NCBI GenBank assembly: GCA_002682825.1
Contig: NOKP01000004.1
Span: 741,607 to 805,606, forward strand
DNA length: 64,000 nt
Direction of reading: 5' to 3'
From: Neonectria sp. B-13
Lineage: Eukaryota; Ascomycota; Sordariomycetes; Hypocreales; Nectriaceae
Of the stretch, positions 43,609 through 53,548 are shown piece after piece; position 1 is the stretch's first letter; every line of letters starts with the position of its first letter. The position numbers were made by a program, and so were the translations under genes. The notes beneath the pieces are model-generated. The model saw only the letters and a list, made by a program, of their open reading frames with translations, did not search any database and was not told the DNA's origin.

Positions 43609-44658
43609 TCAGAAGAACGCATTCACGTCCTTTCGCTGCGGTACCTCATGTCGATTCATTTGGTTCTTCTCTCGCCGCCGAGCCGAGTCTCCGGGAGCAA
43701 TGTTAATCTGGTCCAGGGCGTGTCCCACCCAAGTGTATCGCAGCCACGGCACAGAATCGCGGGCGGCAAATGCGACGGATTGATCATGGCTCTTGTAGAA
43801 TAAAGCCAGGAACGCTTGGATTATGAAGACTGCCGCGTTGCCTGCGCAGTGCGAAAGGTTCCCAAAGCGACTGTCCTCGAACCGCAGACCCAGAGCCTCC
43901 ATGACGTACTCGAACCTCATCTTCGGCCAGTTGAAGCGCAGCTCGAGTTGCAAGTCTTTCTGGATGTCCCAGATCTGGACATTACGCATCGTGAGCCATG
44001 ACAGCCCTAAGCGGCTCAGGGTTCTTTCCGTCAGGGCCGAATCGAACGTCAGAAGGAGAACCTGTCGGACCAGATTCCCTCTGATCTCCTCTGGCGTTCG
44101 GTTCCTCTTCTGAAATGTCCAGAAGATCTTCTGGAGTCGGTCGGCGACAAGCCGTTCTGGGATAGTCCTAGTCTTCCCGAAGGCGAAATGGTAAGATTCA
44201 GTGTGGAGCCAATCTGACTGGCAAATGTGACCCCAGTGATCTTGATACTCTTCAACTATGTAGTGAAGGGGCGTCATGAACCGGAACCAAGACGAGCCAC
44301 GGTCTCCAGGGGGGATGTTCCGACCCCGTCCACGGATGACATCGCGCATGTCCAAGTACGAAAGGCTGACCTCGGTGAGAGGCTTGAAGCTGTACTCTCT
44401 ACCATCTGCGTACCTCCCGACTTTGTTCATACAAAGCTGCTCAAAATCCAAGGATATGATGATGTATTCGGTCTCAGGAAGGGTCGAGAAAAGGTTGCTT
44501 TTATGAGGCGCAAGTGTTGGAAGAACACCAGCGACCCCCTCCGGGGCATGTGCGCGCAACCTCCCGCAGTCATAGGGGGGTATTGACTCCGCATTTCGTT
44601 CTGAACGCAGCCCAGGCTGGCGAGACCAACAGGGTTCTCTGAAAACCGGTGGTGCCAT
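43609..44658 (-). CDS. DEDDh nuclease-like protein (Gfd2/YDR514C type), probably inactive
   Basis: 349 residues, intronless. TEYIIISLDFEQL gives the expected D-x-E motif after a hydrophobic strand, followed by EVSLSYLDMRDV, as in the Gfd2/YDR514C C-terminal domain (an RNase-H-fold, DEDDh-type family common in filamentous fungi, often expanded). Near the C-terminus the usual H-N-A-G-N-D-A block reads HCAGNAAVFIIQAFLAL: the His is kept but the last catalytic Asp is Ala. If the alignment is right the protein binds but may not cut nucleic acid. The N-terminal 50 residues look unstructured. Substrate and process are unknown. A TATA-type element lies about 70 bp upstream. Confidence 0.7.
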   Translation of the reverse strand: MAPPVFREPCWSRQPGLRSERNAESIPPYDCGRLRAHAPEGVAGVLPTLAPHKSNLFSTLPETEYIIISLDFEQLCMNKVGRYADGREYSFKPLTEVSLSYLDMRDVIRGRGRNIPPGDRGSSWFRFMTPLHYIVEEYQDHWGHICQSDWLHTESYHFAFGKTRTIPERLVADRLQKIFWTFQKRNRTPEEIRGNLVRQVLLLTFDSALTERTLSRLGLSWLTMRNVQIWDIQKDLQLELRFNWPKMRFEYVMEALGLRFEDSRFGNLSHCAGNAAVFIIQAFLALFYKSHDQSVAFAARDSVPWLRYTWVGHALDQINIAPGDSARRREKNQMNRHEVPQRKDVNAFF

Positions 44659-45244
44659 TTTATACAGATCGCAATCGATGGCCTCTTGGGCGTTTGCGAA
44701 GATGTCGTGTGGGTGGATGTATACAGGGGTATATAGTTGATATATGCAAGCTAGCTTGCTTGGTCTGGAGTAGAAGCGGAGGAGATTCTTGTTCTATAGG
44801 GGGCAGTGAAGGCGAGCAAGGTGAAAGATGAACGAGTCAAGGTGGGAAAAGGCCTCTTGTAGTATTTGACAGAGTAAACCTGGCGGTGCTTCACTACAAT
44901 TACAGGTCACTCTCACCATTCATGGGCAATGACACGTTGTTCGGAAATATTCTTGTTGGGCATGAATCACTACTGGCATAGACGTGGGTGAAGACGCCAG
45001 AGTCCTTCAGAACTGGGGTAATTGTAAGACGAACTTGATTGTGTGTCAATTCACGGGCACGGGGCTTTCCATTGTTTAGATGATGATCACGTCAAGTCTC
45101 AGAATCGTGTATTTACATCTCCTAGAAGTTTCGATACCATTGGATTTCCAAATTATTACTTCCTACATCGCTTTGCTTGCAGAAGCTTGCTATAAGAACA
45201 TTGGTCAGTAAGTCGGGCGCATCCCGTCCTCGCCAAGCAATGCA
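44659..45244. other. Intergenic region
   Basis: Promoter of the DEDDh-like gene and 3' flank of the nitronate monooxygenase gene. Nothing else noticed. Confidence 0.45.
44730..44735 (-). promoter_or_regulatory. TATA box of the DEDDh-like gene
   Basis: TATATA on the minus strand, about 72 bp upstream of the ATG at 44658, with a second TATAT run just beyond. Confidence 0.4.
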
Positions 45245-46368
45245 TCACAAACGACTCTTCCCTGCCAAGTATGCACCCCCCAGCTTCAGCATGTCTACTG
45301 CCTCCTTGACCATCTCATCCACAATATCCTTTGCCGGCATCACACTGTTGATCGCCCCGGCGACTTGGCCCATCAAGTGCGGCAGGTCAATATCCCTCCC
45401 CTCATCGAAGTCATTCTCGATGGGCACGACGCCCTGGTCGCAGAGCTCTTTGATCTTCCCAGGCTGCGCATGCCACGCCCGGATGTAGTCGTTCGTCTTC
45501 ATCCGTAGCGGCCGTCCGGACAGTACCAGCGTACGCTCCGTGCCGTCGAATCCGCACGACACTACTTCGCGCTTGTGCTCCTCGCTACACCCGGCCTCGA
45601 CGGACGCAACGAACCGCGTGCCCACCCAGACGCCCACCGCACCTTGCATCAGCGAGCTTGCCAGAGTGCGGCCCGACGAGATGCCGCCTGCCGCGACGAC
45701 GAGGGCGGGCTGGCCGTTGAGCAGCGGCGGGTAGTATTTGCTCGCTACGTCAACGACAGCGGGGATGAGGACCGAGTTGGCGATGTCTCCCGTGTGGCCG
45801 CCGCCCTCGCCGCCCTGTGCGCAGACCATGTCGACACCTAAGTCGAGTGCCTTGGCCTAGACGGTACAAAGTGCGTGGATCAGCGAAGAGACCGGGAGAG
45901 ACTGAATCAGGGGCGTCGCTAACTTACCACATGCTTCGGGTGTCCGACCATGTTCATGACCAAGATACCGTTCTTATGGAATCTCTCAATCACACTCTTG
46001 GGCGGCACGCCAACGGCAGAAACAAACAGCTTCGCCCCACTCTCAATGATGATATCAACTAGCTCATCAAGCTTGCCACCCGTGTAGTCATGGTTCGTCT
46101 TGCGCGCGTTGCCTCCAAGCTGCGGCAGGGCAAGGTCGACGCCAAATGGCAAGTCTGGTCGTGAGAAGTTGGCCTTCATCTCGGCGATGATGTCCCGAAG
46201 TTGATCAGGCGTGTACTGGAAACCACCGATCACTCCGAGTCCGCCAGCGTTGGACACCGCAGCGGCGAGGCGTCCGCCGGAGGTGCGGGCCATGCCGGCT
46301 AGTAGGATCGGGTGCTGGATGCCCAGGAGGGACGTTAGGGGCGTCGTGATGGGGCCGGCGGGCGCCAT
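45245..46368 (-). CDS. Nitronate monooxygenase (2-nitropropane dioxygenase family)
   Basis: Two exons (45928-46368, 45245-45856) with a 71 bp intron (GTAAGT donor) give 350 residues. A FMN-binding TIM-barrel is visible: IQHPILLAGMARTSGGRLAAAVSNAGGLG at the N-terminus, KLFVSAVGVP, VDMVCAQGGEGGGHTG just after the splice junction, ALVVAAGGISSG (phosphate-binding) and GAVGVWVGTRFVAS. Such enzymes oxidise nitronates or nitroalkanes to carbonyl compounds with FMN and oxygen, detoxifying for example propionate-3-nitronate. The size and blocks match fungal class-I-like enzymes; the precise class is not decided. Cytosolic. No obvious functional partner nearby. Confidence 0.92.
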
Positions 46369-47131
46369 TTCGAAGGTTGCGAGGCCTGCTAGGGGAATAT
46401 ATGTCTTTAGTGGCTGTGCAAGTCGCCTTGAAGTCGGGTGGACAATTTGACACCCGGTTGCGGTTGAGCCTTCGAAGAACCTCCCGCTTAAACAACCGTG
46501 TAATCGATTCTTTCAATGGCGATTGCTTCAAGGAGATTAGCACAGACTCAGCATGGATTCAGCTCATGAAACATCCAGTGTTAAGCGTGTCTTAGATGCG
46601 ACATCCGGCTTGGGCGCGGTGGGGTCAGGACGGGTATTTAACCAGAGCCGAAAACATGGGGAAACCACTTTGCGGGGGAAGGCAAATGCACCGAGGTATG
46701 TCCAGCTTGGGGAACCAGTTCGCCCGAATCATGTGGGGATGATCTGTACTGCGAAGGCTCGCTCGCTTTTTGTTTAATTAGATAGCCGACAGTCTAGTAG
46801 CCCATGCTGTACTTATACGGCAAGGACGCAGAATTAAGAAAAAGCCCTGTCGATACACAGCCGTGTCTCACTCAGGTCAGCTACCAATGTATATGCCTTT
46901 CATTGAGTACTCCACCTTATCCATGCAAACCACGCCATTCCCGTTCCAAGCTCCAAGTTGGTATCATACATTCAAGTTAATATCGTGGTCGTCGCCGGAG
47001 CACATACGCCTTTCGGGTAGTTATACAGCGCAAGAAATGCAATCTCTAGACCAGTAACACCGCCCCGTGGTTGGTATTTTGACCCAGACGTATCATACCC
47101 ATTATCCCCATGTACATTCTTCATTCTCTTT
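46369..47131. other. Intergenic region
   Basis: Promoter of the nitronate monooxygenase gene and 3' flank of the next minus-strand gene. No credible frame. Confidence 0.45.
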
Positions 47132-48466
47132 TCATCCGAAGTTCGGTAGGCGGGCGGGGATGAACGCCGCGTATTCGGGCTGTCGTTTTATATCTCCTCG
47201 CGGCAGTCGCGAGTTCACCAGGGCTGTATCTGGCTCTACAGGCTCATCCGACACATCTGGCTCGATGGACACCTCGACGGTCTCCATAGGAGCCTTTTGG
47301 GGAGGCGGAGCTTCATAGACCTCGTCCTCAGCCACGATCGGTTTTGGTTCCGTCATGGGGCGTAGATCCGGGCTTGTGTTCCTGAGACCCTTCTCTTCCG
47401 CCAGCTGCGCTGCAGCCGCTTTCTTTCTTGCAACTTCCTCATCCTCTGCTTGTTGCAGCCTTTGCTCCTGCAACTGCAAGTCGTGCAGTGATGGCACGTC
47501 CTCGACATCTGCCCTTGCAGAAAGGGATGTCGATCTGTGGCCAACACGAAGCGACTCTTGAGACGGAACTCGGAGCGAATCTCTTGACCGAGCGGACGCC
47601 AGGGTTGTCCTCGACACCGTTCTGGAGACTGAAAATCCACTCGCTGGGCGCTTCCCCTTACTACGCGTCCTTCCGCTGCTCCGATCATCCTTCCTCACCA
47701 TGTCGTACGTCACATCGTCGTCTAGTGGTATTGCATCTTCATCGCCTTCCCCGTCGCTCGGGAACAGGTCTCCGCGCGACCGATATGAGTCCGACGTGTC
47801 CCCCGACCCCGTGGTCCCGCTTCGCTTTCTAGTCACAAGCATTTCGCCATAGTCGGAGTCGGAGTCGGATCCCAGCAGCGGTTCCACTTCGCCTTCCCCG
47901 TGCTTTTGCGGGTTATCTTGCAGGTCTGCCGCGCTCGGCTTATATCGTAGTGTGCCGCCCATCTTCCAGGGCAGCTTACTCAGGAACCCAATAGGTTGAG
48001 TGCTCGGGATTATCGTCGGGTCTTGCTCGTTCGTCTTCCTCCTTCCACCCCTTGTGCCGTAGCTCATGCCTCGCTTCCTACCAGGCTGCTCTGTCGTTTC
48101 TCCGCCGGTATGCTTCCGCTGGCTACCTGTGCCAGCCAGCAGCCGGTCCCAGTCCTCGTTCCCCCATCTGCTAAAGAGACCACCACCTTCCTCATCCTCA
48201 TACCAGTCGTCATAGAAGTCGAAGCTATATTCGGCTCTATCCTGGGTGCGCTCGCGCTCTCGGCGCTTGCGCAGGCGCTCTTCGGGGTCGCCGAGGCAGA
48301 CTGTGGTACACTGCTCGATGGAGTCGGTAAAGGACGAGAAACACGGGTTGATATAGTTATGCTGGAACGACCAGATGCCCGCCGCGGCGTTCTCGGTCAC
48401 GGCCTCGGCATCGTGTGCGATTTGATTCCAGCGCTGTCGCAGGCGCGGATCCTCGAGGAAAGCCAT
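47132..48466 (-). CDS. Acidic, largely disordered protein of unknown function
   Basis: 444 residues from the ATG at 48466 (MAFLEDPRLRQRWNQIAHDA); the frame extends 19 codons upstream to an earlier start, but the downstream Met begins the ordered part. The first 80 residues look folded, with amphipathic helices and TENAAAGIWSFQHNYINPCF. Then come an acidic aromatic stretch (DFYDDWYEDEEGGG), a Ser/Asp-rich region (LLGSDSDSDYGEML), a phosphorylatable Ser/Arg region and a coiled-coil-like Gln/Glu/Ala segment. The end is FIPARLPNFG. I recognise no family name. Regulation by phosphorylation is plausible from composition. No introns seen. Confidence 0.8.
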   Translation of the reverse strand: MAFLEDPRLRQRWNQIAHDAEAVTENAAAGIWSFQHNYINPCFSSFTDSIEQCTTVCLGDPEERLRKRRERERTQDRAEYSFDFYDDWYEDEEGGGLFSRWGNEDWDRLLAGTGSQRKHTGGETTEQPGRKRGMSYGTRGGRRKTNEQDPTIIPSTQPIGFLSKLPWKMGGTLRYKPSAADLQDNPQKHGEGEVEPLLGSDSDSDYGEMLVTRKRSGTTGSGDTSDSYRSRGDLFPSDGEGDEDAIPLDDDVTYDMVRKDDRSSGRTRSKGKRPASGFSVSRTVSRTTLASARSRDSLRVPSQESLRVGHRSTSLSARADVEDVPSLHDLQLQEQRLQQAEDEEVARKKAAAAQLAEEKGLRNTSPDLRPMTEPKPIVAEDEVYEAPPPQKAPMETVEVSIEPDVSDEPVEPDTALVNSRLPRGDIKRQPEYAAFIPARLPNFG

Positions 48467-49295
48467 GGTGTGGATCGAGGTATGACGTCGCGGACATGTG
48501 CCATGGGACGTCGTGGGGTTCAATACGGCTGGCTTCGCAGGGAGAGGATTGGCGTGGGACCATGGGCGAAAGCTAAGAGAAGAAGGACATTACGGCGAAA
48601 GGCGGTCGCCGGCGATGAAGAAAAGCTGATGCCGCGGGTGTTGCCTTCAGGCGGTAGAGAGAGATGAGATGGGGATGGAATCCATGTTGCAATGGCGGTT
48701 GGGTGGCACGTGCAGGCCAAGTGAGACGGCTAAAATCGTTGGGTGGTTGGGCAAATTGGTACTTGGCGCTTGAGCGGTCCGACGGTGGAGAACCAGGTAC
48801 CTTGCAGATGATGGCTGCTCCGCAAGCGGCTATCCACAGGCTTCAAAGGCATCGGTACGAAGTAGGCAGGGTCTTGGATTTGGGGGGAAATGATAAGATA
48901 CAAGAAGTGGAATCATTCTCGACTAAGCAGGGTAAATGTATGTATAGGAGCATTGTCCCAAGCACGTCTGTAAACGGGGGAGCAACTATCGTGAGTATTG
49001 CAAGAACGTCCCGCACCTTGGCAAGACCCCGACTAGCGTCCTGCGTCAACTTCTCGAGGCACACACACGCAACAGCCAGCAATAGTAATGGGGAATCTGA
49101 TATAGGTATATCGGTTGGCTGTGTACAATTTAATGCCATGCTATGGATATATTGTATCGCTTTGGCTGCTGAAACCCCATTTGAGACACTCACTGCTAGG
49201 AACTTAAGGACGAAGACGAAACGAAGCTGACGAATTCCAAGGTATCTGGCGACAATAAACAAGCAAACGGCGGGCCCGGGTAACTCATGCAACGT
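48467..49295. other. Intergenic region
   Basis: Promoter of the acidic protein gene and 3' flank of the next gene. A plus-strand frame of 223 codons (47996-48667) is antisense to the acidic protein gene and is a shadow. Confidence 0.5.
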
Positions 49296-49751
49296 TTACG
49301 CCTTGGTGCGTTTCATGTTCGCCAACACTCTCTCCAGCAAGTCTTCTTTTGTGTCTGTCTCCTGGGGAAACAGATTTCTCTGATACCAAAAGTTAGCGAT
49401 CCACGCCTCAACTCCTGCCGGGAAATGACTTACCGCAGCCAACCATCTTCGCATCTCCTCGCGGGTCCAAGTCTTCGGGTCTCCCTTCGGATCCTTCTCC
49501 GGTGGGAACATTTCATCTCCCCAGATTACTTTAGCTGTTGCCGCAGCCACAACAAGGCCAAATGCTGTTGTTCCATCAGTACACTCTTGTCAATTGACCT
49601 ACCCTATAGATGTGAGGCACTCACCCCAAACCATGTTCTTCACGGGTCTGGTCAGCTTATGTTGTTGTAAAACATTGTTCTTTGACTGCTGGTCTTCTGT
49701 GGTTCGGGGCCGTACCTTCGATTTCATCATGTTGTCTAGAGCGGTTGGCAT
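49296..49751 (-). CDS. Small membrane protein, 93 residues, with SAP/Ish1-like C-terminus
   Basis: Four exons (49716-49751, 49625-49655, 49434-49564, 49296-49379) give 93 residues. Intron 3 (49380-49433, 54 bp) has no stop and keeps frame, so an unspliced reading hides it; its GTAAGT donor, GCTAAC branch and CAG acceptor are all canonical, and removal joins RRWLAA to RNLFPQ. The protein has one hydrophobic helix (MVWAFGLVVAAATAKVIW), then PKTWTREEMRRWLAARNLFP and KEDLLERVLANM. The last two resemble the W-x3-x-L-RWL-x-R helix pairs of SAP/Ish1-type modules. Conserved small fungal protein of unknown role; mitochondrial or ER location is possible. Confidence 0.78.
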
Positions 49752-50227
49752 CTTGAATTTGGATGAGGGGATGTAAACAAAGTGTCAAATGAGTTACTTT
49801 GGGAGACAGGCACGGCCGATGAACAAGCTCAAAACAAATCTTAGGTTGAGAGGGCAGTAATAAATAAATACTGCATGAAAAGTATGACTCCGATAGACAG
49901 AGACAGGCCAGATCCCTTGTTTTGGTTGTGATGAAAGGTGGCCAGTTACAACGGACAGATGATGCCTACAGACTTCACGCTTGGCGCCACACCTAGCAGT
50001 CATAGTCACCCCGCCACACCGCACAGGCCGCCGATGTGCTGCGCCACAATCGGTGGATCGGCCACCTGCTTCCCGAAGGGAAACCCACACATGGTCCGTG
50101 CACACGGTCCCCGCGAAGGCAGCGCACAAAAATAATTCCTCCCAAAACTATTCGTGTTAACCCGTGAACCCGCAAACCCGAGCCTCTCCAATACCCTGTT
50201 CAAACGTCCCATTGAACTACCGCCAAA
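49752..50227. promoter_or_regulatory. Divergent promoter, small membrane protein and eL38
   Basis: A 476 bp region between divergent start codons. Nothing structured noticed beyond a C/A-rich patch before the eL38 start. Confidence 0.4.
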
Positions 50228-50706
50228 ATGCCTAAGGAGGTCGCTGATATCAAGAAGGTACGTCTATCGCCCGGATGCTGTCCTTGCGCGCCGTTGAAAT
50301 GCTGACTCTTCTATTCCAGTTCATCGAGATCTGCCGTCGGAAGGACGCTTCCTGTATGTTTGCCTAGTCGAGCCCACGACCACCGGATAACTACGCCCGG
50401 TGACGGACGGGAGCCTCATCGAAGAACCCTTCTAACACAGACAACAGCCGCGCGGATCAAGAAGAGCAAGAAGACCAACAACGTCAAGTTCAAGGTCCGC
50501 TGCCAGAAGTACCTCTACACCCTGGTTCTCAAGGACTCCGACAAGGCCGAGAAGTTGAAGCAGAGCCTTCCCCCCAGTATGCGCTCCTCCCCTCTATTCA
50601 CCTCTTTCCCAGTCGACTCCGAGATTTCAACACAGAACGACGCTGACCAGTGACCTCCACAGCCCTGCAACTGACCGACGTCTCCAAGAAGGCCAAGTCG
50701 ACTTAA
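50228..50706 (+). CDS. RPL38: 60S ribosomal protein eL38
   Basis: Four exons (50228-50257, 50320-50353, 50448-50576, 50663-50706) with introns of 62, 94 and 86 bp encode 78 residues: [40 protein letters not shown], then [20 protein letters not shown] and a short lysine-rich tail. This is the whole of eL38, a small protein at the surface of the large ribosomal subunit; the length agrees with other eukaryotes. The introns fall early and close together, as in other fungal ribosomal protein genes. The start codon sits in CCAAAATGCC, a strong context. Confidence 0.97.
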
Positions 50707-50910
50707 GAAAAATGTGGTAGGAAATGGGCTGCTTTGGGCGTGGGAGGATTCACATGCACGAATGGGCGTCTCGGGATACCTTGCATTTCATGTGCTCTGA
50801 AAGGAGAATGCTCGGATAGGTCCAAAAAGAAAAGAGAACGATTCGAGTCACAACATTCTGTATTGGCGCATGATCTCCGTGACGGTCGGGCGGCTAACTT
50901 GGTGTGCTTG

Positions 50911-51549
50911 CTACTCGACATTTTGGAACTGGCGAAGCTCGTGCTCGGCGTCGGGAGTATTGAACAACTCGTCTAGCTGTGTGTCTAGGACACCCTGGTT
51001 CCAGAAGATGACCAGTTCCTCAACGTCGCCATCCTTCTCGATTCTCCACCCCGCCCATACCCTGCTGCTAGGCTTTGCGACTCGGGCCTGGGCCTCTATG
51101 CTGCGATATTTTTCCAGCACCGACTCCTTCTGACTGGCATTGACTGATATCCTGCAGACACTGAATGGCAGCTCCTGAGCGAAGATGTCACCACGTAGCT
51201 CAGCCTCGCTCCCTGCTGCTGGCTCCATATGGAAGACCACGACGGAATCGGACACGTCGGCCACGTACTCGGCCAGCTTGGCGAAGACGCCCTTGTTCTC
51301 GGGGCTCTGCAACCACTCGCCGTGGCCCTCAGGAGTGTCCCAGGTGGCGTTGATGAGGAGGCATGGTGCATCGGAATTTTGGACATAGAAGGCACTGAGT
51401 TTGGCGTATGGCTTGTCTTGCAACAGATGCGGCTGGTGCTCTAGGACCCATTGGTCCTGAATCTCCAGGCCCTCACGGAGCATCTCGATGAACTCGGACT
51501 TGCTGTAGCCGGGCTTCAGCTGGAGGAGGGCGAATTCTGTGACGGGCAT
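50911..51549 (-). CDS. Dimeric alpha/beta-barrel (ABM-like) protein
   Basis: 212 residues, intronless. It opens MPVTEFALLQLKPGYSKSEF and has repeated strand-helix-strand units (PCLLINATWDTPEGHGEWLQ; VFHMEPA; FSVCRISVNASQKESVLEKY; RVWAGWRIEKDGDVEELVIF), typical of two ferredoxin-like halves in the dimeric alpha/beta-barrel superfamily, which includes antibiotic-biosynthesis monooxygenases and stress-response A/B-barrel proteins. Fungal versions of this length are usually uncharacterised. No cofactor motif is expected or seen. Function unknown; the gene is tail-to-tail with eL38. Confidence 0.75.
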   Translation of the reverse strand: MPVTEFALLQLKPGYSKSEFIEMLREGLEIQDQWVLEHQPHLLQDKPYAKLSAFYVQNSDAPCLLINATWDTPEGHGEWLQSPENKGVFAKLAEYVADVSDSVVVFHMEPAAGSEAELRGDIFAQELPFSVCRISVNASQKESVLEKYRSIEAQARVAKPSSRVWAGWRIEKDGDVEELVIFWNQGVLDTQLDELFNTPDAEHELRQFQNVE

Positions 51550-53548
51550 GATGGGATGCGGTGGCTGTATGTTACGTCAAGGGCGTTGCAGATGGTAATA
51601 GTTGCAAGTGCAAGTTGAACTCGTACGAGGTTGTGATGGAAGCGTGCCGGCTGCTATGTAGTCGATCGTCAGGCATCACTGGGATTGCGTCGACCAGGGG
51701 GGTCAAATTACGGCGGAGTGCCCGCTCTGGGCAAAGTGGAGGTAGGATCAATTGAGTCGGTGATAGCAGAAGTTAGGTCGCTCTGAAGCCGATTGCAATA
51801 CCGTTTTTTGTGTTCGTCGAGGTCGTGGGATGGGAGGGTTACCTTGGTTGGCAGGCAGCCAGGGGTTCGTTTTGCAAGGGATTCCATGAAAGAGCGACTA
51901 GCCGTACAATCGGATCCTGTTTCCGATGGCACGCCGCGGTTCGTTTCTAAAGGTCTGCCGCCTCACTTGTACCTGGCCCCCACTCATTGTGACCTTGTCC
52001 CGGCAGACATTGCATCGAGTTCGCATTCAGGGGCTTGATGAAGTTGGCTTTGCTATCAGAGACGTGCTTGAGACTTGCAGGAAGGTCGTGGTAGACATGG
52101 CGGAACTGAGGGAGCCAAGGTGCGGCAACTGCAGTCACGGAGATATTCCATGGCAAAGCATGGCGGCTTAAAAGAGCCGAGAGCCACGATCAGCCAGCCC
52201 CTTGCCTCGCGTCCAGCGCACGAAGCAACTATCTCATGCTTCTGCTGGAAGTTTGGTAGCGGAGAGAAATTACAACCGGTGGAGGCCGTGCGGCTTCTTG
52301 GGTTGAACGATTCCAGTGCAGTGGTTCGTCAGGGTCAAAACAGTACCCCGCTCCCAGCAACCTCCCTTGACAAGGGTCTCTTGTGGAAGTACAGTCTGGA
52401 CCTCGCTTCGTCAGATAAAGCGACGGTTGACGGAAGTGCATCATGAGTATTGACGACCGTTTGTAGACGAGCAAAGCAACAAGGAACAGCCTTAAAATGA
52501 AGCTTATTTCTCACTTGAGCCTTTGCTAGTGCGCCTTCAGGTGGTGGTTGCGTCCCGGCCAGGGCTGCAAGGTAGAATCCAGCTCGGGGTCTCACTTCCC
52601 GCGCCTAGGGCGATATAGAGTCCCGGGCTGTGCATACTATACAAGAGAGTTGCAACAAGTAATTGGCCTGTATTTGTATAATGATGTGGGAATGTAGTTA
52701 GCAGCTGGAAAGAGGAGGCGTCAGGGAACCACAGGGCGTGGTAGCTGAGGTTGGGGCTAAGTAACACTAACCAGATATTCGAATCACGGGAGCTGTCTTT
52801 GTCCAATCCACCGCTTGGCTAACACTCCAGCCACCTTACTACCCTCCAGAGGCGCTGGGGTCTGGGCCAGGCGGATTATAGAACCATGACATGCCAGCAC
52901 ATAAGCGTAAATGGCTGAAAGTTTGACGGTCTGGGGAAGCAGGAAACGCTGGAGAGATCCGTTGCTTGCGGACTCCTATTGCTCTTCGGTGGAATAAGCG
53001 TGATGACCTTGTCTTCTATCAACACCTATCCAAGACGTCGATAACCGTAACATGGTGATAAACTCTGAAATGAAACAGGTTCAGCGCCCGCTATTACGCT
53101 AGTTGACAGTGAGGACATCTCGAGGCTCCAGCAGTGGACGGTGTTTCTCCCAGACAAGCGGTAGGGCTGAACGTGGCGTATTAAGCCCATACTCAGCCCT
53201 TCACCTGAACAGACCAAAACGAACCGGCCCATCCAGGAGCAGCTTGGATGCCACCAAACGTCGCCAATGGTACCGCCTCAAAGCTGCGACTTCTGCGCTG
53301 CCCTCTAAAAAGCAGTTAAGCGTCGACTAGTTTAGTCTGTTCTAAAAAGTCTCTTTAAACGGATGATGGTGAGCTGAACAGACCATCTACAGTGCGCCAC
53401 CTTGGTCAGTATATTAGATGTAGCAACTGTCCCTCAAGTGGATCTAGGCACTCTCTCGTCATATCCTGCACCTCACTGCAGATAGTCTGGACCTTCACCA
53501 CAGTCAGGGCGCTGAGAGGACTGTGATTTTATTCAACGAAACGGCAAT
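51550..53548. other. Intergenic region
   Basis: About 2 kb. Short frames on both strands lack domain-like or exon-like pattern. Holds the promoters of the barrel protein (left) and the metalloprotease (right). No repeat or transposon seen. Confidence 0.45.
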
